Positions 48,222-57,542 of a stretch of 64,000 bases of DNA are shown here, one piece after another. This DNA comes from JAJECS01 sp965198185 (lineage in GTDB: Bacteria; Chloroflexota; UBA11872): contig CBDAOU010000001.1 in NCBI GenBank assembly GCA_965198185.1, positions 868,001-932,000 of the forward strand, read 5' to 3'. The notes beneath the pieces are model-generated. The model was given only the letters and a program-made list of their open reading frames with translations. It did no database searches and was not told where the DNA came from. A program made the position numbers and the translations under genes. Every line of letters starts with the position of its first letter. Position 1 is the stretch's first letter.

Positions 48222-50696
48222 TCAATCGTCGCCGGCGCGAAACCTCCGCAGGCGCAGCGAGTTCCCCACCACCGAAAGCGACTCCAAGGCCATTGCACCC
48301 GCGGCCAGCATGGGGTCGAGTTGCACGCCCAGCACGGGAAAGAACACGCCGGCGGCTATCGGAATGAGCAGGATGTTGTAGCCAAACGCCCATGCCAGGT
48401 TTTGCTTGATCGTGCGCACGGTGCGACGGCTCAGGTGGATGGCCGTGAGCACGCCGCGAAGGTCGCTGCGCACCAGCGTGATGTCCCCGGCCGCCTTGGC
48501 GATGTCGGCGCCGGCCCCCATGGCAATGCCCAGATCCGCTTGGGCCAGCGCGGGCGCGTCGTTGATGCCGTCGCCCGCCATCACCACGGCGGCGCCATGC
48601 GCTTGCAGCTCGCGCACAACCGCCGCCTTGTCGTCGGGTCGCACTCGGGCGCGGACCTCGTCGATCCCAACCGCCCGCGCCACGGCCCGCGCCGTCTCCG
48701 GTCGATCCCCCGTGAGCATCACCACGCGCAGCCCCAGGCGGCGCAGCGCGGCAACCGTGTCGGCCGCCTCGGGCCGCACCGTGTCGGCCACCGCCAGTAC
48801 GCCGGCAAGCTGCCCGTCGATCGCCGCGTACAGCGGGGTGCGACCCTGCGCGGCCAGCGCCGTGGCCGCGGCCTCATCGGCGCCCAGCGGCACGCCGGCC
48901 TGCATCAGCAGTTCCGCCGTGCCGACGATCACCGCCCGCTCCTCCACGACGGCCTGCACCCCGCCGCCCGTAACCGAGTGAAACTCCGTGGCCCGTGGGA
49001 TCGCGACGCCCCGTGCCTGCGCGCCCCGCACGATGGCGCGGCCGAGTGGATGCTCCGAGTCCGCCTCGGCGGCCGCCGCCAGCCGCAGCAACTCGGACCC
49101 CGGCTGCCCGTGGCGCGGCAGCAGGTCGACCAGCTCCGGCTCCCCCTGGGTCACCGTGCCGGTCTTGTCGAGCAGCACCGTGTCGATATTGCCGGCCGCT
49201 TCGAGCGCCTCGCCGCTGCGAATCAGCACCCCATGCTCGGCGCCCCGACCGGTCCCAACCATGATGGCCAGCGGCGTGGCCAGCCCAAGCGCGCAGGGGC
49301 AGGCGACCACCAGCACCGCCACGAGGCTCACCAGGGCATGGGCCGCCTTGGGATCGGGACCGACGGCGGCCCAGACCGCCAATGTGGTCAGCGCGATCAG
49401 AATCACCACGGGCACAAACCGGCCGGCTACCCGATCCGCGAGCCGCTGCATCGGCGCCTTGGTGGTCTGGGCCTGCTCGACTAGGCGGATGATCTGCGCG
49501 AGCACGGATTCGTGATCCACCGCCGTCGTGCGAACGCGCAGCCGGCCCGTGGTGTTCAAAGTCGCCCCGACGACGGTATCGCCGGCGGATTTCTCGACCG
49601 GCACGCTCTCGCCCGTGATCATCGATTCGTCCACTGCCGACGCGCCGTCGAGGACTTCTCCGTCGACCGGGATCTTGGCTCCCGGCGACACGTGGACGAT
49701 GTCGCCAACGTGCACGCTGGCGAGCGGAACCTCGACGCGCTCACCGTTGCGCTCGACCAGCGCCGTTGCCGGCCGCAAGCTCATCAGCCGCTCGATGGCG
49801 GCCGAGGCTTGACCCTTGGCCCGCGCCTCTATCCAACGCCCCAGCAGCACCAGGCCGATGATGATCATGGCTGTGTCGTAGTGATGCAGGGCGGCGCTGT
49901 CGGCCAGGAGCGAGGGCCAGAGCGTGAGCACGAGGCTGGAGCCGTAGGCCGCGCTGGTTCCGACGGCGATCAACGTGTTCATGTCGGCGCCGCCGCGGCG
50001 CAAGGCTGTCCACGCTCCCCGGTAGAAGCGCCAGCCGAGCACGAATTGCACCGGCGTCGCCAGCGCCAGTTGCACCACCGGATTCGCGAAGACTTCGGGC
50101 CGCCAGAGACCGGGGATGTAGGTCGCGCCCGCCCACAGCGCCAGCAGGCCCAGGCTCAGGGCCGCGGCGGCCTGCCAGCCCAGCAGCCGCTGCTCGCGGC
50201 GACGCGTCGCGTGCCACGTAGCGCCTTCCGGCTGATCCGTGGCGGACGCTGCCGCTGCATCGACCACCCGGAATCCCGCCGCCTCGACCGCGGCGTTGAG
50301 GTCGCCGCGCGGAACCAGTCCCCGCGTCGCGCGCACCTGTGCGCGTCCCGTGGCGAAGTTGATCGAGACCTCCAGCACGCCGGGCACCGCCCGCAGCGCG
50401 CGCTCGACCCCCGGTACGCACGAGGCGCAGTCCATCCCCGCGATTTGGAGCCGTGTCTCGCTCGTCGGCACCGCATAGCCCGCCGCTTCCACCGCCGCCG
50501 CGAGCGCCGCGGCGTCCGTCCGGGCCGGATTGAACTCGGCCGTGGCCGTCTCGGACGCGAGGTTCACCGTCGCTGCCGCGACCCCGTCGATGCCTGACAA
50601 CACCTCCTCGACGCGTCCAACGCACGAGGCGCAGGACATTCCATCGATGGGCAGCGTGACCGCGGTTGCATCGCGCGCGGGCGCGGCGATGGTCAT
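48222..50696 (-). CDS. copA: Copper-exporting P-type ATPase
   Basis: An 824-residue P1B-type ATPase that pumps Cu(I) out of the cytosol. Two N-terminal HMA domains have G-M-S-C-A-S-C (Cys22, Cys25) and G-M-D-C-A-S-C. The membrane metal site is C-P-C in A-C-P-C-A-L-G. The phosphorylated Asp is in D-K-T-G-T-V-T, and the hinge is G-D-G-I-N-D-A-P. It overlaps csoR by 4 nt (ATGA), so it is co-expressed with its likely repressor. Confidence 0.95.
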   Translation of the reverse strand: MTIAAPARDATAVTLPIDGMSCASCVGRVEEVLSGIDGVAAATVNLASETATAEFNPARTDAAALAAAVEAAGYAVPTSETRLQIAGMDCASCVPGVERALRAVPGVLEVSINFATGRAQVRATRGLVPRGDLNAAVEAAGFRVVDAAAASATDQPEGATWHATRRREQRLLGWQAAAALSLGLLALWAGATYIPGLWRPEVFANPVVQLALATPVQFVLGWRFYRGAWTALRRGGADMNTLIAVGTSAAYGSSLVLTLWPSLLADSAALHHYDTAMIIIGLVLLGRWIEARAKGQASAAIERLMSLRPATALVERNGERVEVPLASVHVGDIVHVSPGAKIPVDGEVLDGASAVDESMITGESVPVEKSAGDTVVGATLNTTGRLRVRTTAVDHESVLAQIIRLVEQAQTTKAPMQRLADRVAGRFVPVVILIALTTLAVWAAVGPDPKAAHALVSLVAVLVVACPCALGLATPLAIMVGTGRGAEHGVLIRSGEALEAAGNIDTVLLDKTGTVTQGEPELVDLLPRHGQPGSELLRLAAAAEADSEHPLGRAIVRGAQARGVAIPRATEFHSVTGGGVQAVVEERAVIVGTAELLMQAGVPLGADEAAATALAAQGRTPLYAAIDGQLAGVLAVADTVRPEAADTVAALRRLGLRVVMLTGDRPETARAVARAVGIDEVRARVRPDDKAAVVRELQAHGAAVVMAGDGINDAPALAQADLGIAMGAGADIAKAAGDITLVRSDLRGVLTAIHLSRRTVRTIKQNLAWAFGYNILLIPIAAGVFFPVLGVQLDPMLAAGAMALESLSVVGNSLRLRRFRAGDD

Positions 50697-51067
50697 GCGG
50701 ACCCCGCCGCTGCTGCGGGCTGTGGGACCCGTCCGCCGCTGGCAAGCGTCTCAGCGACGCTTTCCAGGACCTCGCCCGTGGAGGCGACGCGACGCAGGTG
50801 CCCCGTCCCCTTTACGACGTCGAGCAGCTCGCGGATCACGCGCTCGCGCTCGTCGGGGTCGTCGCTCCGGATCGCGGCGGTGACGCAGGTGTGGAGGTGG
50901 CGATCCAAAATCGCGGCGTTGACCTTCTCGATGGCGCCCTGAATCGCCAGCGTCTGCTTGAGGATGTCGATGCAGTACGCCTCGTCCGCGAGCATGCGCT
51001 CGACGCCGCGCGCGTGGCCCTCAATTGACTTCCAGCGATTGACCAAGCGGCGGGTTGCGTCGTCCAT
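50693..51067 (-). CDS. csoR: Copper-sensing repressor CsoR
   Basis: A 124-residue all-helical CsoR/RcnR-type regulator. Cys in E-A-Y-C-I-D-I, then His and Cys in R-H-L-H-T-C-V give the C-H-C Cu(I) fingerprint. It binds the promoter until Cu(I) releases it. ATG 51067 has AGGAGG 9 nt upstream. A palindrome at 51088-51101 between promoter and start is the probable operator. Confidence 0.9.
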   Translation of the reverse strand: MDDATRRLVNRWKSIEGHARGVERMLADEAYCIDILKQTLAIQGAIEKVNAAILDRHLHTCVTAAIRSDDPDERERVIRELLDVVKGTGHLRRVASTGEVLESVAETLASGGRVPQPAAAAGSA

Positions 51068-51087
51068 GGATACGTTCCTCCTACCCC

Positions 51088-51101
51088 ACCCCACCTGGGG
51101 T
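51088..51101. promoter_or_regulatory. Candidate CsoR operator
   Basis: ACCCCA and TGGGGT with a 2-nt centre form a perfect palindrome, inside the larger TACCCCACCCCACC context. It resembles known CsoR-type G/C-tract operators and lies 20 bp upstream of csoR. A TTGGAC-like -35 is farther upstream on the minus strand. Confidence 0.5.
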
Positions 51102-51151
51102 GCATCACAACCCTACGCCACCCAATGTGTCCGGTCCAACACCGTTCCTGA

Positions 51152-53455
51152 GTGAGGGGCGCCGGCGACGGCCGCGCCGGGCGGCGACGCGCCGGCCGTG
51201 GACGCGTGGCTATCCTTGGCGCGCGGCGCGAGGGGTGCGCCGGTGCACGGAGGGCCGGACCGATCGATCAGGCGCTCTGGATGCTCGCGCTGGTCGCGTT
51301 CGCCGTGCTGGGGGTGCCCTGGGCGCGCCTGGCCTTCGGCCGGCTGACCACCCGCGGCCTCGCGCTTGCCGCCCCCGTCGGATTCTTCCTGTTTCACTAC
51401 GTCGCCTGGCTCGGGCTACTCACGGGCTGGCTCCGCAACGGCCAGGCCTATGCGTGGGCGGCGCTCGGAGTCTTCGCGGCGGCCACCGCGGCGCTGGCCT
51501 GGGCCACGCGGGCGGACCTGCGCGAGCTTTGGCCGCAGCGACGCATCTGGGCTTGCGGCCTGGCGGTGCTCCTGGTCGCCTACGGCGTCGGCGTGGGGAT
51601 GCGCTGGCTCAATCCCGAGATCGTCGGCACCGAAAAGCCCATGGACCTGGCGCTGCTCAGCGCCACCATGCGCAGCACGGCCTTCCCGCCGCTTGATCCG
51701 TGGTTCGCGGGCGAGTCGATCAACTACTACTACCTGGGCTATTCGATGGGTGGGGCATTGGCGAACCTGGCCGGCGCATCGCCCGCGGTGGCCTACAACA
51801 CCTATCTCGCCACGCTGCTGGCCCTGCTCGTCGTCGGCGTCGGCTCCGCGGCCTACGACCTGGCATCCATGCTCGGCGCCGGGCCGCGGCGCGCGCTGCG
51901 GGCGGCGCTGGCGTCGGTGATCGTCGGGGTGGCCGCTGGCAATCTGGCGATCGCGCGCGCGGTGGTCACCGAGGAATTCCGCGGCCAGACGGGGTTTTGG
52001 CAGGGCATTGGGTGGAACGCCTCGCGGGTCATCGAACGGCAGCCGGTCGACGGTGTGGCCGATAAGACGATCAATGAGTTCCCGGCCTTCTCGTTCATCC
52101 TCGGCGACCTCCACCCCCACGTCATGGCGCTGCCCTTCACCGTGGTGGCTGCCAGCCTGGCGCTGCAGGGCATGGCGACCTGGTGGCGGCCCGGCGCTGC
52201 CCGCGGCTGGACGCCGTGGGCCGGCACGCTGCTGACGGGACTTCTGGTCGGCGGCCTCTACGGGCTCAACGCCTGGGATCTCCCCACGTATCTGGTACTC
52301 GTCATCGGAGCGGCGCTCCTGGCGCACCTTGCCGGCCCGGGAGCACGTGCGTGGGGCCGGCTGTTGGCCTACGCCGCCCTCGTCGTGGCGGCAGCCGTGG
52401 TGGCGTGGCTGCCCTACAGCCTCGACGTCGCACTGCTCACCGAGGGAATCGGGGTCGTGCCCACGCGCACGCTGGCGCTGCACTTCCTGCAGGTGTTCGG
52501 CCTGCTGGCATTGCTCGCGGTTGGCGGGCTGGTCGCCTTGCTGGCGGACGGGTCGCGGTCGGCCTGGGTCTGGCTCGGCGCGAGCGTGGTCGTGGCGGCG
52601 CTGACCGTATTGGCAACCGGCGGTGAGATCGTGGGTGTCCTCCTCATCGTGCTGGCCCTGGCGGCGCTGGTGATGCTGCGCCGACAAGCGGCGCTCGGGC
52701 CCTTCGCGCTGAGCGTCCTGATCGGGGCGGCGTTCGGTCTCATGCTGGTGGTGGAGCTGGTGCACGTTGACGATTTCTTCGGGCCGCCGTATGTCCGCAT
52801 GAACACCGTGTTCAAGGTGCACTACCAGGCCTGGGCATTGCTGGCCGTGGCCGCGGGGCCGGCGCTCCTCGTCACCTGGCGCCGGCTGGCGGACGCCGGC
52901 GGCCCTGGGTGGGCGGTGGTACGCGCCGGGTACGCCAGCGTGCTGGCGGTGCTGCTCGTGCTGGCGTTGAGCTATTCCGCGGTCGCCCTGCGCGACAAGG
53001 CCGCCGATAGTGAGGTCAGCGGCACACTTGATGGGCTCGCGCAGGCCGAGCGGCTCCGCGCCGACGATCTGGCGGCGGCGCGCTGGTTGGCGCAAAACGC
53101 CGGGGATGCGGCGGTCGTTCTGGAAGCGCCGGGTACTCCGTACAGTGAGATGTCACGCATCGCAACCTGGTCGGGCGTGCCGACCGTGATCGGCTGGACC
53201 CAACATGAGCAGCTCTGGCGCGGGAGCATCCCCGAGATCGGCGAGCGCGCCGATGCCGTGGACCGTATCTATTCCACGTCGGACGCCGCCGAAGCGCTGC
53301 GGCTCATGCGCCGGTACGACGTGACGCACGTGGTCTTCGGCCGCATCGAGCGCGCGCGCTACGACGAAACCGCGGCGTCTCGCTTGCGCGCCTACCTTGA
53401 GCCGGCAGCGCAGTTTGGCGGCACCACAGTCTTTGCGGTGCCGGCGGCCCCGTGA
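51152..53455 (+). CDS. DUF2298-type polytopic membrane protein
   Basis: A 767-residue protein with many hydrophobic helices. I-N-Y-Y-Y-L-G-Y-S-M-G-G near residue 192 is the signature of DUF2298 (also called YYY membrane proteins). H-P-H-V-M and similar acidic/aromatic loops suggest a GT-C-like glycosyltransferase fold, which is an inference. The N-terminal 35 residues after GTG 51152 are Arg-rich, so the real start may be later. It overlaps the next gene by 4 nt (GTGA). Confidence 0.75.
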   Translation: MRGAGDGRAGRRRAGRGRVAILGARREGCAGARRAGPIDQALWMLALVAFAVLGVPWARLAFGRLTTRGLALAAPVGFFLFHYVAWLGLLTGWLRNGQAYAWAALGVFAAATAALAWATRADLRELWPQRRIWACGLAVLLVAYGVGVGMRWLNPEIVGTEKPMDLALLSATMRSTAFPPLDPWFAGESINYYYLGYSMGGALANLAGASPAVAYNTYLATLLALLVVGVGSAAYDLASMLGAGPRRALRAALASVIVGVAAGNLAIARAVVTEEFRGQTGFWQGIGWNASRVIERQPVDGVADKTINEFPAFSFILGDLHPHVMALPFTVVAASLALQGMATWWRPGAARGWTPWAGTLLTGLLVGGLYGLNAWDLPTYLVLVIGAALLAHLAGPGARAWGRLLAYAALVVAAAVVAWLPYSLDVALLTEGIGVVPTRTLALHFLQVFGLLALLAVGGLVALLADGSRSAWVWLGASVVVAALTVLATGGEIVGVLLIVLALAALVMLRRQAALGPFALSVLIGAAFGLMLVVELVHVDDFFGPPYVRMNTVFKVHYQAWALLAVAAGPALLVTWRRLADAGGPGWAVVRAGYASVLAVLLVLALSYSAVALRDKAADSEVSGTLDGLAQAERLRADDLAAARWLAQNAGDAAVVLEAPGTPYSEMSRIATWSGVPTVIGWTQHEQLWRGSIPEIGERADAVDRIYSTSDAAEALRLMRRYDVTHVVFGRIERARYDETAASRLRAYLEPAAQFGGTTVFAVPAAP

Positions 53456-55179
53456 TCGGCGAGCAAACCCTGGAAGCCGGGAGGTCGACCGAAATACGGG
53501 CCTGGCTGGGCGGTCCGGCCGGCTTTGGGCTGACCCGCGGCGAAGTGCTGCTGTACCTCGCGATTCTGGCACTGGCGGCCGGCCTGCGGTTCTACGACCT
53601 CGGCACGCGGACCTTCCACCACGACGAGGCGATCCACGCCAAGGAGTCCGTGGAGATGACCCGCGGCAAGCAATACCGCTACGACCCGGCCTATCACGGA
53701 CCGTTGCTGTACTTCACCAACACGCTGTTCTTCATGGCGGTGGGCCACGACGACGTGACCGCGCGACTGCTCCCCGCCGCGGTCGGCGTGGCGACGGTGG
53801 CGGCGCTCATTTTGCTGCGCCCCGAGCTCGGCAGCATTGGCACGCCGCTGGCCATGACCGCCATGACGCTCTCGACGGCGTTCCTCTACTACTCGCGGTT
53901 CGCTCGCAACGACATCTACGTCGCGCTGTTCACGCTCGTGGTGGTCGGAGCGCTGGTGCGCTATATGGCCCAGCCCCGCCGGCGCTGGATCTACATCGCC
54001 TGGGTCACGCTGGGGCTCTCGTTCGTCACCAAGGAAAACACCTACATCCACGGCGTGCTCCTGGTGGCGCTGCTGGCCGCCTTCGGGATCGTGGCGTGGG
54101 CTGCGGCGCGGCGCCCGTCGCGGCAGGCCTCGCCGGTCGTGGGCGCGATTCACTCGGCCATGGCCCACCTGCGCCGCGACGCCGAGCACTTGGTCTACGG
54201 CTTCCTCATCTTCGTCCTCATCGCGTTCCTGTTCTACACCTCGTTTCTCACCAACCTCACGGGATTCCGCGATGCCTTCGTCGACTCGGTTGACTATTGG
54301 GCCGCGGTCCACGAGTCCGAGCGCGTCAACCAGCCGTGGTTCTACTACCCGATGTTTCTCCTGGTCTACGAGCCGTTCGCATTGCTGGTGGGCACGTTCG
54401 CGCTCACCCGCCTGTCCACAGCGCGCACGCCCCTACCTTGGATGCTCGCGCTTTGGGGCGTGGTTGGCATGGGCATCTACTCAACGCTCGGAGAAAAGGC
54501 CCCTTGGCTGGTGCTGCACGTGATGTGGCCCTTCCTGGTGCTGGCAAGCTGGTACGCCGGACGGCGGCTGGAATCCAGTCAACCGGTCATGCTGCGCGCC
54601 GCCATGGCCGTGGTGGTGATCGGTTTGTTCGCCTGGACGGTGCGCTTCGGGGTGCCGACCACCTACGAACGGGGAGACGTGCCCATCGACTTCGTCATGT
54701 ATGTGCAAACGGCGCCGGACGCGCTGAAGGGAGTCGACGCCATAGAGGCCTCCGGCCAGGTCACCGGCGATGCGAACTACGTGCGGGCGGTGGTGGAGAA
54801 CGAGTTCGCCTGGCCGCTGGCCTGGTACCTGCGAAACTACCCGAACGTCGCCTACGAGAAAGAAGTGACCCTGGAGGAAGCGCTGAGTTCGCCGGTGGTG
54901 CTGCTCAAGAAAGACACGTCGGAGCGCCTGCGCCTGGATACTCACGGCTATTCCTCCGAGGTCCTGCCGCTGCGGCGCTGGTTCCCCGAGTTTGCCTATC
55001 GCGGCTGGACCCTTGGGTTCCTGGGCAAGTTCCTGAACGACCCCAAGGCCCAAGAGACCTTTTGGGAATGGCTCGTGCTCCGAGAACAGACCCCGGTGCC
55101 CATCGGCAGCTTTGACTACGTGTTGCACGTTCGCGACGATGTGCGGCCCATTCAGCCCGTCGGCGAGATGCTCAAGTGA
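53452..55179 (+). CDS. TIGR03663/Agl23-like GT-C membrane protein
   Basis: A 575-residue multi-pass membrane protein. T-F-H-H-D-E-A-I-H-A-K-E near residue 53, in the first extracytoplasmic loop, is the acidic motif of this family and of GT-C transferases, which use lipid-phosphate sugars. Other conserved stretches are F-A-R-N-D-I-Y and T-K-E-N. A flippase- or glycosylation-associated role is known only by family inference. Overlaps both neighbours by 4 nt. Confidence 0.8.
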   Translation: MIGEQTLEAGRSTEIRAWLGGPAGFGLTRGEVLLYLAILALAAGLRFYDLGTRTFHHDEAIHAKESVEMTRGKQYRYDPAYHGPLLYFTNTLFFMAVGHDDVTARLLPAAVGVATVAALILLRPELGSIGTPLAMTAMTLSTAFLYYSRFARNDIYVALFTLVVVGALVRYMAQPRRRWIYIAWVTLGLSFVTKENTYIHGVLLVALLAAFGIVAWAAARRPSRQASPVVGAIHSAMAHLRRDAEHLVYGFLIFVLIAFLFYTSFLTNLTGFRDAFVDSVDYWAAVHESERVNQPWFYYPMFLLVYEPFALLVGTFALTRLSTARTPLPWMLALWGVVGMGIYSTLGEKAPWLVLHVMWPFLVLASWYAGRRLESSQPVMLRAAMAVVVIGLFAWTVRFGVPTTYERGDVPIDFVMYVQTAPDALKGVDAIEASGQVTGDANYVRAVVENEFAWPLAWYLRNYPNVAYEKEVTLEEALSSPVVLLKKDTSERLRLDTHGYSSEVLPLRRWFPEFAYRGWTLGFLGKFLNDPKAQETFWEWLVLREQTPVPIGSFDYVLHVRDDVRPIQPVGEMLK

Positions 55180-56498
55180 AGGTAGCCATCGTCGGCGCCG
55201 GGATCACCGGGCTCACCCTGGCCTACCTGCTCCAGCAGCGCGGCCATGCGGTGGAGGTGTTCGAAGCGGGCGGCGCGCCTGGCGGCGAGTTGGCAACGGT
55301 TGACGTCGGCGGCGAGCCCATCGAGCGCTTCTATCACCACCTGTTCACCCACGACCGGTTCATGATCGGGCTGTGCGAAGAGCTCGGCATCGCGGAACGG
55401 CTGCTCTGGCACGAACCGCTGATGGGGTTCTATGCGGGCGGGCGGGTGCATCCCTTCACCTCGCCGCTCGACTTGCTGCGCTTCGGGCACTTGTCGCTGC
55501 CGGCCCGCGTGCGGCTGGGGCTGGGATCGTTGCTGCTGCAGCGGCGTCGCGGCTACGCCGCGTTCGAGGATGTGACGGCAGCCGAGGTCATGCCGCGCTA
55601 TACCGGCCGCGAAGCGTTCGAGAAGATCTTCCAGTCGCTCCTCGAGGCCAAGTTCGACCGCCACTGGGAGAGCGTGTCCATGGCGTGGATGTGGGCCCGC
55701 CTCATGTCCCGCGCCCGCACTCGCACACCCGATAAGCGCCGCGAACGCCTGGGCTACTTCCGCGGTGGGTTCCGCGTCGTGGTGGACGCGCTGGCGCGCA
55801 CGATTACCAGCCGCGGCGTGGCCCTGCATCTGCGCTCCCCGGTGCAGGAGATCACCATTGGCTCGCCCGGAGCGCCGGCGCTCCGGGTCGGCGGGCAGGC
55901 GGTGGACGCCGACGCGGTGGTGGCGACGGTGGGCCTGCCGATCATCCGGCGCATCCTGCCCGACGAGCGGCGCGACTTCACCCACACCCTGGCGGCCACG
56001 CACTACGTCGGCGCCTGCGTGGTGCTGATGGAGATCGAGCGCCAGCTTTCGGAGTACTACTGGACCAACATCGGCGACCGCGACCTGCCCTTCGCGGGGC
56101 TCATCGAGCACACCAACATGGTCGACCGGGAGCGCTACGGCGGGCAGCGACTGCTCTACGTCAGCAACTATCTGCCGCCGGAGCATGAGTTCTTCACCAT
56201 CGACAACGATGCCCTCATCGACCGGTTCGTCGAGCCGATCCAGCGCGTGTTCCCACGCTTCGCGCGCGAGCAGATCGGCCGCTCCTGGGTCTCGCGCGAT
56301 CCCGTGGCCCAGCCGGTGATCGCGGCCGGCTACCAGCGCCGCAAACCGGCCTATCGCTCGCCCATTCCCGGCTTCTATATCTGCAACACGTCGCAGATCT
56401 ATCCCGAGGACCGGGGCACCAACTACAACGTGCGCATCGCCCGGGAGTGCCTTGAGGTGCTCGACGGCGACGCGGCCGAATTGACACGCCCTGGGTAG
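55176..56498 (+). CDS. FAD-dependent oxidoreductase (amine-oxidase fold)
   Basis: A 440-residue flavoprotein. V-A-I-V-G-A-G-I-T-G-L at the N-terminus is the dinucleotide loop, and E-A-G-G-A-P-G-G follows. The C-terminal I-C-N-T-S-Q-I-Y-P-E-D-R-G-T-N-Y is unlike standard amine oxidases but usual for this Chloroflexota-type group. Overlap with the GT-C gene suggests it works on the same lipid or sugar. It is similar in fold to UDP-galactopyranose mutase and desaturases. Substrate unknown. Confidence 0.75.
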   Translation: MKVAIVGAGITGLTLAYLLQQRGHAVEVFEAGGAPGGELATVDVGGEPIERFYHHLFTHDRFMIGLCEELGIAERLLWHEPLMGFYAGGRVHPFTSPLDLLRFGHLSLPARVRLGLGSLLLQRRRGYAAFEDVTAAEVMPRYTGREAFEKIFQSLLEAKFDRHWESVSMAWMWARLMSRARTRTPDKRRERLGYFRGGFRVVVDALARTITSRGVALHLRSPVQEITIGSPGAPALRVGGQAVDADAVVATVGLPIIRRILPDERRDFTHTLAATHYVGACVVLMEIERQLSEYYWTNIGDRDLPFAGLIEHTNMVDRERYGGQRLLYVSNYLPPEHEFFTIDNDALIDRFVEPIQRVFPRFAREQIGRSWVSRDPVAQPVIAAGYQRRKPAYRSPIPGFYICNTSQIYPEDRGTNYNVRIARECLEVLDGDAAELTRPG

Positions 56499-56521
56499 GG
56501 GCAGGTTTCAAACCTGCCCCT
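56497..56521. terminator. 25-bp perfect palindrome between convergent genes
   Basis: AGGGGCAGGTTT and AAACCTGCCCCT flank a single C, with the first bases overlapping the FAD-oxidoreductase stop. It could be a two-way terminator for the convergent gene pair or a copy of a dispersed palindromic repeat. No poly-T follows. Confidence 0.5.
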
Positions 56522-56532
56522 GCTGGGAGTTG

Positions 56533-57300
56533 TTACCTGTCCTGCAGGAGCCGCAGACGCCCGGCTCCGCCCAGCTCCGGCACCGCGTCCGAGGCGTCGA
56601 TAGCGGCGCACCACGGAACGTCGCCAGACAATCCCACGCCGGCCAGCACCAAAGCGCTCTGGGACTCCGCCAGCGCCGCCGCCGCGTCCGGCTGCGCCCG
56701 CGCCACCCGCAGCGCAACGACCGCCGCTTCGTCAATCTCCATCTCGGGTCGCAGCTCCAGAATGCGCGCCACGATCGCCCCCGCCGTGTAGACATCGTCC
56801 AGGGCCAGCGTTCCCTCCTTCCCCGCGCATACCACCGTCATCGACCCTCCCGCCGCCGCTTCATCCAGGAGGCGTCGCGCGACGGCGCTGCGGTTGCGCA
56901 ACGCGCCCACGTATGTCCGCCGCGCCGTCGACCAGCGCCGCAACGCATTGGTGCCGTTGGTCGTGACGAAGATCACTCGCCGGCCCGCATGGGCGCCCCC
57001 GGCAACTTCTCGCGGCGAGTTGCCGAAGTCGTAGCCCTCGGGTCGCAGCCCACCTTCCTCGCCGCCCAGCAGCACGCCCGGCCCCAGGCGCGCCGCCGCC
57101 GCGCGGGCCGCCGCATGATCGGCCGCCAGCCACACCTCGGGATCGCCGGCCCCGGCCAGCTCGATCAGCGTGGTCGAGGCGCGAATCACGTCAACCACCG
57201 CGCAGACGCCCGCCGGATCAGGCTCGATGAGCTCCGGCAGCAGCGCCACGCGCAGCTGGGCCGCAATGGGGGCGGGGCTAGTCATCGGCCGATGCCCCAA
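56533..57300 (-). CDS. comB: 2-phosphosulfolactate phosphatase family (ComB)
   Basis: A 255-residue ComB-family protein. V-V-D-V-I-R-A-S-T-T near residue 30, G-G-E-E-G-G near 75, F-G-N-S-P near 87, T-N-G-T near 108 and C-A-G-K-E-G near 155 are the family's conserved loops. ComB hydrolyses phosphosulfolactate in coenzyme M or sulfolactate synthesis; in bacteria its role is often unclear. ATG 57300 has AGGAG 10 nt upstream. Confidence 0.85.
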   Translation of the reverse strand: MGHRPMTSPAPIAAQLRVALLPELIEPDPAGVCAVVDVIRASTTLIELAGAGDPEVWLAADHAAARAAAARLGPGVLLGGEEGGLRPEGYDFGNSPREVAGGAHAGRRVIFVTTNGTNALRRWSTARRTYVGALRNRSAVARRLLDEAAAGGSMTVVCAGKEGTLALDDVYTAGAIVARILELRPEMEIDEAAVVALRVARAQPDAAAALAESQSALVLAGVGLSGDVPWCAAIDASDAVPELGGAGRLRLLQDR

Positions 57301-57542
57301 TGGTGCATGTCTCCTGAAAGTAGCGGATGCGGGGCTGGGGCGTGCTTCATGACGCGCGGTGCGCCGCTCAACGGTCCCAAACAGCTACCGACGGCGAATC
57401 ACTGGACCGATAGCGCCAGTGTCGTGGCTTATGTAGTATTCGCTACGAAACGGCACGCACGCTCCGCTTGGCTGGGAACTGGCAAGCTCTTTCGTGGCCG
57501 CTGCGCCGTTGACATCACAGCTAAACCTGGAGGCAGGCGCCA

